From DATKKX01 sp035542775 (lineage in GTDB: Bacteria; Planctomycetota; Phycisphaerae; UBA1845; UTPLA1), in the NCBI GenBank assembly GCA_035542775.1, contig DATKKX010000497.1:1-17094 (forward strand): a stretch of DNA of 17,094 nt, written 5' to 3'. The first letter of the stretch is position 1. Each line of letters begins with the position of its first letter. The translations under genes were made by a program, and so were the position numbers. The notes under the pieces were generated by a model. It was not told the origin of the DNA. It worked only from the letters and a program-made list of their open reading frames with translations, and ran no database searches. Positions 12,186 through 17,094 of this stretch are shown in pieces.

Positions 12186-14741
12186 TCAAGGCGAGTTCGG
12201 CGGCTTCGGATGGCTGGGCCCGGCGCGTTTCAGCGCGTCGATGACGATGGTGGGCGTGAGAATCTCAGGCAGGACCTCGGGGTTGTTGGGATCGCCGGGC
12301 TTGTAGACCAGATACAGCGGAACGCCGCCCCGCTTGAATCGCTTCAGATCCTCCTTGATCTCCGGCATGGGCAGCGTGTAATCCGCCTCGTAAGGAATGA
12401 CGTTGTACTTCTGCATGAGAGCCATGACATCGGCCTGCTCGATCGAGGTCTTCTTATTCACCTTGCAGTTCGCACACCAACTGGCTGTGTAATCGACGAA
12501 GACCGTGTAGCCCTGTTCCACGTCGGCCAGCGCCCGTCTTCTCTTGTAATGCTCCCAGGGAATGCCCTTGGAATAGTCGGGGAGCTTGGTGTGGCCGTAC
12601 TGGTCGGTCCCGACCGCGGCCTGGCCCCGAGCGACCAATTCCTGCTGTTCGGCCTGCTCCTCGACAAGCCGCGGGATTGTCGCAAGGACGTGGAACGGGA
12701 GAATCCAGCCCAGGATGAGAACCAATAGAGCCACAGCGTGCAACCGTAACTTCCGGCCCGGCGGGTCGCCGAACTGAATCTTGCCGATGATCCACACCGC
12801 GATGGCCACGCCCAGCAAAAACACGAGGCTGAGCAAGAGGCCGTAATCTCCCAACTGCCCGCGAAGCGGATTGAGCAGCCATATCGCTGTGCCCAGCAGC
12901 AGGAATCCCATCAGTTGCTCGAACACGCCCATCCAAGGCCCGGGCTTGGGGACGAACTTCAGCCAGCCCGGTTTCGCCGCGAGGATCAGAAACGGCAGGG
13001 CCATGCCGATGCCGACCGTGAAGAAGATGAGCGCTCCCTGCCCCGCAGGAAACCGTGTGGCGGCTCCCACCGCGGCGCTGAGGAAGGGGGCCGTGCAGGC
13101 CGTGCCGAGAAACGTCGCCAGGACGCCGGTGAAGAACGCCGATGACAGCCCCTCGCGTTCCTCCGCCATCTGCCCCAGTTCATTGATGACTCGCGGCGTG
13201 AATACCGCGAACACGCCGAACAGGCTCATGGCAAACGCGGTGACGATCGCCGCTAGTCCCAGCACGACGTAGGGGTCCTGAAACAGTTGGCCCCAGCCCT
13301 CGCCCCTCGCCCAGAAGAGAATCGCAATGAAGCCGAAAAATACCAGGATGCCGGCGCAGTAAGTCACGCCGAGGAGAAAGATACGAGCTCGATCCTCCTT
13401 GGCCTGGCGGACAAACGAGAGAATCTTCAGCGAGATGACCGGCAACACGCAGGGCATCAGGTTGAGGATGACGCCGCCGATCAAGGCCAGCGCGAGAACG
13501 CCGATATAACCAAACTTCGTGAACCACTCTTCGATCCGTTGGAGCGAACTGGTTCTGATCGTGCTGGGAGCCTCTCCAATGCCCGTCGTCGACGGGCTCG
13601 CCGATGGCGTGGCGGTCTGCTGTGACGGCTTGGCCTCGGCCGGCTTCGTGCTCGGTTCCTTCCCGGCCAGCGGCTCCGGCTTCTCGACCGGCGCGACAAA
13701 CGCATCCGCGTCCCCGGGCTTCTCCCCGCCCTCCATCCGAACCGGGATTGCGAACTCCACGAATTGCGGCGGATAGCACGTGCCCGCGTCGGTGCAGATC
13801 TGACTCTGCAAAAAGCCGCGAATCCAACGCGGCGCTTTGTCCGCGTCATCCGCCACGGTGACGGGGATCCTGAAGACGACCTTTCCGCTGTACTCGCTCA
13901 GCTTGCCGAGGATCCTGTCCTGGCGGACCTGCCCCTCAGGGTACTTGACTTCGCCGATCTCCAGGCCATCGGTCCGCTCCATGAACACCACCGCCGGAAT
14001 CAGGCCCTCCTGCAGCGGCTTGTGGGACTGCATGTGGTGTTTGGCCTCGACCTCCGCCGTCAGGTGGACGGTGAACTTGTCGCCCGGCTTCACGGCCTCC
14101 TGACCGGCTGTGCCGCTGAGCTTGAGATGCTCGGCTTTGGCACTCGGAACCGGCAGTGCCTCGGCCGCTTGCTCGAATACCTTCTCATTTGCCTGCTTGA
14201 CGGTTTCCGCCTTGGCAACGACCGGCAGCGTCAGCGAAATCTGGGCCTGCCCTGGGATGCAGGATTTCTCACAGACCAGCCAACTCGCCTTCACCGTGAA
14301 TGTGGCCTCTTTGCCCGCTTCGACCGCTTTTGGCACGCGGACCGGCGTCAAGAAAACCGCCTCGCCCGGGTAGATGTTGGCGTCACCCTTGAGAATCTTG
14401 TCATACTTGAGATGTGGGACCGGATACCGCGTCCGGCCGACTTGATATCCCGCCGGGACCGTCCACTCGACCTCCGTGGGCAATCCCCCCAGCGGCCCCG
14501 GGTTCTGCCAGTAGATGTACCACCCTTTGTCCATTTTTAGCGACACCGCCAGGTTGAGGGTCTCGCCCGCCGCAACCGCCGATCGATCGGCGAAGCCCTG
14601 AACCGAGACGTGGCCGACGGCCTTGATGTCGCTGGTGGGCCCTGCGGGGGAGGGTGCGGCGACAAGCATGATGACCGTCAGGGCGAGGGTAACGTATCTG
14701 GCGAGGGAAGTAGCCCCGGACGCGACTAATTGCGATGTCAT
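12186..14741 (-). CDS. dsbD: DsbD/ScsB-like thiol:disulfide interchange protein
   Basis: DsbD-family proteins pass electrons from cytoplasmic thioredoxin through the membrane to periplasmic partners. The 851-residue product (E. coli DsbD is about 565) has a signal peptide (about residues 15-33), a first Ig-like domain with WLVCEKSCIPG (Cys157, Cys161) as in ScsB-type proteins, a second domain with ICTDAGTCYPP (Cys316, Cys322) matching the DsbD-alpha CADAGFCYPP site, a Pro/Ser/Thr linker (about 350-398), a membrane domain of about eight segments with NLMPCVLP (Cys431) and GTACTAPF (Cys549), and a C-terminal thioredoxin-like domain with WCANCK (Cys756, Cys759). All four cysteine pairs are intact. 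No Shine-Dalgarno site precedes the start, but a -10-like TATTAT ends five bases before the ATG, suggesting a leaderless mRNA. It heads the run to the ferritin-like gene. Likely partners are exported Cys-rich or cytochrome proteins, which is inference. Confidence 0.93.
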   Translation of the reverse strand: MTSQLVASGATSLARYVTLALTVIMLVAAPSPAGPTSDIKAVGHVSVQGFADRSAVAAGETLNLAVSLKMDKGWYIYWQNPGPLGGLPTEVEWTVPAGYQVGRTRYPVPHLKYDKILKGDANIYPGEAVFLTPVRVPKAVEAGKEATFTVKASWLVCEKSCIPGQAQISLTLPVVAKAETVKQANEKVFEQAAEALPVPSAKAEHLKLSGTAGQEAVKPGDKFTVHLTAEVEAKHHMQSHKPLQEGLIPAVVFMERTDGLEIGEVKYPEGQVRQDRILGKLSEYSGKVVFRIPVTVADDADKAPRWIRGFLQSQICTDAGTCYPPQFVEFAIPVRMEGGEKPGDADAFVAPVEKPEPLAGKEPSTKPAEAKPSQQTATPSASPSTTGIGEAPSTIRTSSLQRIEEWFTKFGYIGVLALALIGGVILNLMPCVLPVISLKILSFVRQAKEDRARIFLLGVTYCAGILVFFGFIAILFWARGEGWGQLFQDPYVVLGLAAIVTAFAMSLFGVFAVFTPRVINELGQMAEEREGLSSAFFTGVLATFLGTACTAPFLSAAVGAATRFPAGQGALIFFTVGIGMALPFLILAAKPGWLKFVPKPGPWMGVFEQLMGFLLLGTAIWLLNPLRGQLGDYGLLLSLVFLLGVAIAVWIIGKIQFGDPPGRKLRLHAVALLVLILGWILPFHVLATIPRLVEEQAEQQELVARGQAAVGTDQYGHTKLPDYSKGIPWEHYKRRRALADVEQGYTVFVDYTASWCANCKVNKKTSIEQADVMALMQKYNVIPYEADYTLPMPEIKEDLKRFKRGGVPLYLVYKPGDPNNPEVLPEILTPTIVIDALKRAGPSHPKPPNSP

Positions 14742-14746
14742 ATGGA

Positions 14747-14752
14747 ATAATA
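14747..14752 (-). promoter_or_regulatory. Candidate -10 element for a leaderless dsbD transcript
   Basis: TATTAT on the minus strand (five of six bases of the consensus) ends five bases before the dsbD ATG. Transcription would start at or next to the A of the start codon. No good -35 box is seen. Confidence 0.35.
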
Positions 14753-14806
14753 CACCCGGATCCTGTGCGTATCACTTGCTATTGCGGGCCTCAGCGGCCT
14801 CCGCAC

Positions 14807-14853
14807 GGGTCTCCAAGACCCCATGAGAAACAGCCTTGGCCCCCCAAAGGGGG
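14807..14853. other. Two short hairpins upstream of dsbD
   Basis: GGGTCT, loop CCA, AGACCC (14807-14821) is followed 19 bases later by CCCCC, loop AAA, GGGGG (14841-14853). Neither has a T tract on either strand. They sit in the spacer between dsbD (minus) and the promoter at 14989 (plus) and could shield the two transcription units. Confidence 0.35.
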
Positions 14854-14988
14854 TAGATCGTACCGCCCTCAACGGTGTCACAGAATCACCCATTGTAGCC
14901 CACCCCCTTCTGCAAACCAACTTCGCTATGCAGCCGATGCAACTGGCCAAACCGTATAAAGTTCCGGTCGCCTTCGTCGCGGTTTTGC

Positions 14989-15016
14989 TTGACGGTCGAA
15001 GATCCGGGCTTATACT
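14989..15016 (+). promoter_or_regulatory. Sigma70-type promoter
   Basis: TTGACG (14989-14994), a 16-base spacer, then TATACT (15011-15016): five of six consensus bases in each box. This is the best promoter match I find in the window. The predicted transcription start is near 15023, on the plus strand. The next credible gene on that strand is rny at 15704, so it drives either a leader of about 680 nt or a separate small RNA. Confidence 0.6.
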
Positions 15017-15026
15017 CATTAATAGT

Positions 15027-15054
15027 AAGGGTGATTTTGTACACCCTTTGTACA
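15027..15054 (+). promoter_or_regulatory. Tandem TTTGTACA sites overlapping a small hairpin
   Basis: TTTGTACA occurs at 15036-15043 and again at 15047-15054, exactly 11 bases apart, about one helical turn; each contains the palindrome TGTACA. The sites lie about 14-32 bases after the predicted start of the promoter at 14989, a normal place for a repressor. In RNA the block can also fold: AAGGGTG (15027-15033) pairs with CACCCTT (15042-15048). Confidence 0.45.
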
Positions 15055-15180
15055 TAGATTTAACTGCTTTAGCCGTGCATGCATGCGAGCGGCGTGACTC
15101 CCTGTTCGAGGCCGGCACGCAAAGCCCGGCATGCTGCCCAGAAAGGAGTTCGGTTTCCTCCGCTAGATTAGTGGAGGGTG
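15055..15180 (+). ncRNA. Candidate structured leader or small RNA
   Basis: Downstream of the promoter the plus strand holds several pairings: GCGTG (15092-15096) with CACGC (15116-15120), GCATGC (15077-15082 or 15081-15086) with GCATGC (15129-15134), and CCTCCGCT (15157-15164), loop AGATT, AGTGGAGG (15170-15177) with one G-T pair. AAAGGAG at 15142-15148 could pair with CCTCC at 15157-15161, so two alternative folds are possible. No start codon follows the AAAGGAG at a useful distance. The piece CACGCAAAGCC recalls the 3' half of the c-di-GMP-I riboswitch core, but the 5' half is not there. No known RNA family is claimed. Confidence 0.3.
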
Positions 15181-15690
15181 GGGGGCGCATTTAGAAGTTG
15201 GTTTGCGCGCGCGAGCAGCGATGCCCATCCGGCGCGGTCCCGAATGCCAGGCCATGCGCCGCAACACGGAATCACGCGGCTGGGATATCGACCGATCCCC
15301 TGATTGGTCACGTGCCAACGTGAAGGTTCCAGGTAATGATCTTGCGAACCGGCCCCCGACGGCCGGCTCGCCACAAGGCGATGATGATTCGCGAATCGGC
15401 TGACAGACCAGAGGCGAAGCCAGACCGTATCGTGTTCAACTCCCAATAGGCGGTCGGGCTTGCCCGTTGGCATTGTTCGGATTGAGACCGCAAATGCAGC
15501 TCGAACGCTGGACGGGCGCGCTCCGGCACTTCTCCATGACGCCTCCGGCTCCCTAATCTCCAGGCACCAGGTCAAAGTTGACCGACTATTTGACGACGCC
15601 ATCGCATTGGCCGGCTGACTCTGCATGAGATGCCGCCAGGGAGCGATCGTGCGTCTCCGATGGTAAACAATGCTTTTATCGCCAATTAAC
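15181..15690. other. Gene-poor stretch upstream of rny, possible gene remnant
   Basis: No frame has both a start signal and protein-like text. One plus-strand frame without a start codon (15385-15618) gives natural-looking residues in its second half (for example GIVRIETANAARTLDG and VKVDRLFDDAIALAG before a TGA at 15616-15618), so a decayed gene is possible. Other visible items are a GC alternating tract near 15205-15213, a 5-bp hairpin TCACG...CGTGA near 15308, and the palindrome at 15570. Confidence 0.35.
15570..15583. promoter_or_regulatory. Palindrome GGTCAA-AG-TTGACC, possible operator
   Basis: Two perfect 6-base arms surround a 2-base centre, a form common for dimeric regulators. It lies 121 bases before the rny ATG, and a TTGACGAC follows a few bases later. 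No matching promoter boxes are clear. Confidence 0.25.
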
Positions 15691-15703
15691 GAGGTGGAAT
15701 TAC

Positions 15704-17094
15704 ATGGGATCTGTGGTTTTGGCACAGGTCTCGACCGGTTGGATGTTCCTGAGCATTCTGCTCAGCTTGATCATCGGCGCAGGCGGCATGTTTCTGGTAC
15801 TGCGCTTGCTGGCCAGGGCGGAGCGCGCCTCCGCCGAGAGCGAGGCCGCCAAGATCCTCAAGGCGGCGCAGAATCGTGCTCAGGAAATCGTCCGACTCGC
15901 AGAGGTCGAGACCAAGGCAACCTTCCTGGCTCGCCAGGAGGAATTCGATAAGCAGACCGCAGTCACGCGAAATGAGATTCGCGAGGCTGAAAAGCGGCTG
16001 GACAAACGTGAAGATCAACTGGAGCGTAAGCTTGACACCCTCGGCATCAAGGAACGGAACATCGAGAAAGCCGAGACCCAGATAGCCGAAAAACTGGCGG
16101 AAGCGGACAAAAAGTCCAAAGAGGTCGAAGACCTGCGCGTCAAGCACCGGAACGAACTGCTCAAAGTGGCCCAATTGACGATGGATGAGGCCAAGAAGCA
16201 GTTGTTCACATCGCTCGAGCAGGAACTGGAGCACGAGTGTGCATCCATTGTGGCGGAGCGGGTCAACGAGGCCCAGGAGGAGGCCGAGGAGCGATCACGG
16301 GACGTGGTCATCACCGCCATCCAGCGGTATGCCGCCCCGCACACCGCGGAGGCCACCGTCAGTACCATCGACATCATGTCCGACGAGATGAAGGGTCGCG
16401 TCATCGGACGCGAAGGACGGAATATCCGTGCCTTCGAGAAGGCCACCGGCGTCGACATCATCGTGGACGACACACCCGGCGTGATCGAGGTCACCTGCTT
16501 CGACCCCGTCCGCAAGGAGATCGCCAAGCAGGCGATGAATAAGCTCCTCCGCGACGGCAGAATCCACCCCACCCGTATCGAGGAGGTCGTCGAGGAAATC
16601 CGGACCGGCATGGAGAAGCAGATCGTCGAGCTGGGCAAGAAGGCGGCGATGGAGGCCAATGTTCAGGGCCTGGATCGCAAACTCATCGACTTGCTCGGCC
16701 GCCTTCATTACCGGACCAGCTACGGCCAGAACGTCCTTCGCCATTCGATCGAAGTCGCCTACCTCTGCCAGATCATGGCGGACGAGCTGGGCCTGAACGG
16801 CACGCTCGCCCGTCGCTGCGGCCTGCTGCATGACATCGGCAAGGCCGTTGATCACGAGGTCGAGGGCGGGCACCCCGCGATCGGCGAGGAAATCTGCCGC
16901 AAAACCAACGAGCGCCCCGAAGTGCTCAATGCCATCGCCGGTCACCACGGCGACGTGCCGGCGACAACCCCGTATACGCCGCTGGTCGCCGCCGCAGATG
17001 CGGTCAGCGCCGCCCGGCCCGGCAGCCGTCGCGAAAGCCTGGAGCACTACATCAAGCGGCTCGAGCAACTGGAAGGCATCGCCACCGGCTTCAA
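15704..17094 (+). CDS. rny: Ribonuclease Y (3' end cut by window)
   Basis: RNase Y is a membrane-bound endoribonuclease that starts mRNA decay. The frame is open from ATG 15704 to the window end, 463 codons; B. subtilis RNase Y has 520, so roughly 55 residues are missing. GAGGTGG (15691-15697) lies six bases upstream of the ATG and fixes the start. Domains in order: one N-terminal membrane segment (about residues 10-35), a long charged coiled coil (about 40-210), a KH domain with GRVIGREGRNIRAFEKATG (about 230-290), and the HD domain with the metal-binding pair His376-Asp377 in LLHDIGKAVDHEVEGGHP, close to His368-Asp369 of B. subtilis. All catalytic residues in view are present. It is separated from the upstream gene by nearly 1 kb of non-coding DNA with a strong promoter, so it may have a long leader. 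Confidence 0.97.
   Translation, partial: MGSVVLAQVSTGWMFLSILLSLIIGAGGMFLVLRLLARAERASAESEAAKILKAAQNRAQEIVRLAEVETKATFLARQEEFDKQTAVTRNEIREAEKRLDKREDQLERKLDTLGIKERNIEKAETQIAEKLAEADKKSKEVEDLRVKHRNELLKVAQLTMDEAKKQLFTSLEQELEHECASIVAERVNEAQEEAEERSRDVVITAIQRYAAPHTAEATVSTIDIMSDEMKGRVIGREGRNIRAFEKATGVDIIVDDTPGVIEVTCFDPVRKEIAKQAMNKLLRDGRIHPTRIEEVVEEIRTGMEKQIVELGKKAAMEANVQGLDRKLIDLLGRLHYRTSYGQNVLRHSIEVAYLCQIMADELGLNGTLARRCGLLHDIGKAVDHEVEGGHPAIGEEICRKTNERPEVLNAIAGHHGDVPATTPYTPLVAAADAVSAARPGSRRESLEHYIKRLEQLEGIATGF

Noticed and set aside
15101..15120. tRNA T-arm-like GTTCGAG at about 15104-15110
   Set aside because: The flanking bases do not pair as a T stem, and no acceptor, D or anticodon arms are present.
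15111..15134. c-di-GMP-I riboswitch
   Set aside because: Only the CGCAAAGCC part fits; the conserved 5' half with the GGGCAAACC element is missing, so it is kept only as a resemblance.
14738..15194. Open frames on both strands in the dsbD-rny spacer (plus 14823-15194, minus 14738-15190)
   Set aside because: No protein-like composition and no start signal; both overlap the promoter, hairpins and tandem sites.
15168..15725. Minus-strand frame of 185 codons before rny
   Set aside because: Its start lies inside the rny coding region and it covers the rny ribosome binding site; composition (Trp, Arg, Ser, Pro rich) is that of a shadow.

Overview
The window looks like a chromosomal stretch of a high-GC bacterium of the Planctomycetota, most likely close to Phycisphaerae. 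I infer this from the style of the proteins: a giant exported protein built of Cys-rich GACC repeats, FG-GAP-like repeats and a C-terminal dockerin; a membrane protein ending in a CPHCGYD...CPECG zinc ribbon; an Lgt with a large insert; and few Shine-Dalgarno sites. No marker gene fixes the taxonomy. I see no rRNA, tRNA, CRISPR array, insertion sequence or prophage gene.

Layout. (1) 1-3518, plus strand: 3' part of a giant secreted repeat protein, followed by a strong hairpin. (2) 3588-4274: a gene-poor stretch, then a 72-residue predicted lipoprotein with its own -10-like element and a good ribosome binding site. (3) 4406-5194, minus strand: a membrane-anchored hexapeptide acyltransferase. 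Related palindromic hairpins lie on both sides of it. (4) 5466-10303, plus strand: panC, lgt, a secreted HEAT-like protein, a small membrane protein whose reading frame runs out of phase through the next gene, and a zinc-ribbon membrane protein. (5) 10465-14741, minus strand: a gene row transcribed dsbD/scsB-like, ferritin-like, mrp. (6) 14742-15703: nearly 1 kb without a convincing gene. It holds the best sigma70-type promoter in the window, tandem TTTGTACA sites just downstream of its predicted start, and hairpins. (7) 15704-17094: rny (RNase Y), cut by the window end.

How the genes fit together. lgt makes the diacylglyceryl modification that the small lipoprotein at 4056 would need. The DsbD-like protein would carry reducing power across the membrane, which matters for Cys-rich exported proteins such as the 14-repeat protein at the window start; that link is inference. 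The genes downstream of dsbD encode a ferritin-like protein and an Mrp ATPase, and both lack part of the usual metal or cluster ligands. The most promising unexplained DNA is the promoter, tandem-site and hairpin block at 14989-15180 upstream of rny, then the covarying hairpin pair at 4317 and 5354, and the heptamer repeat abutting the lgt start.
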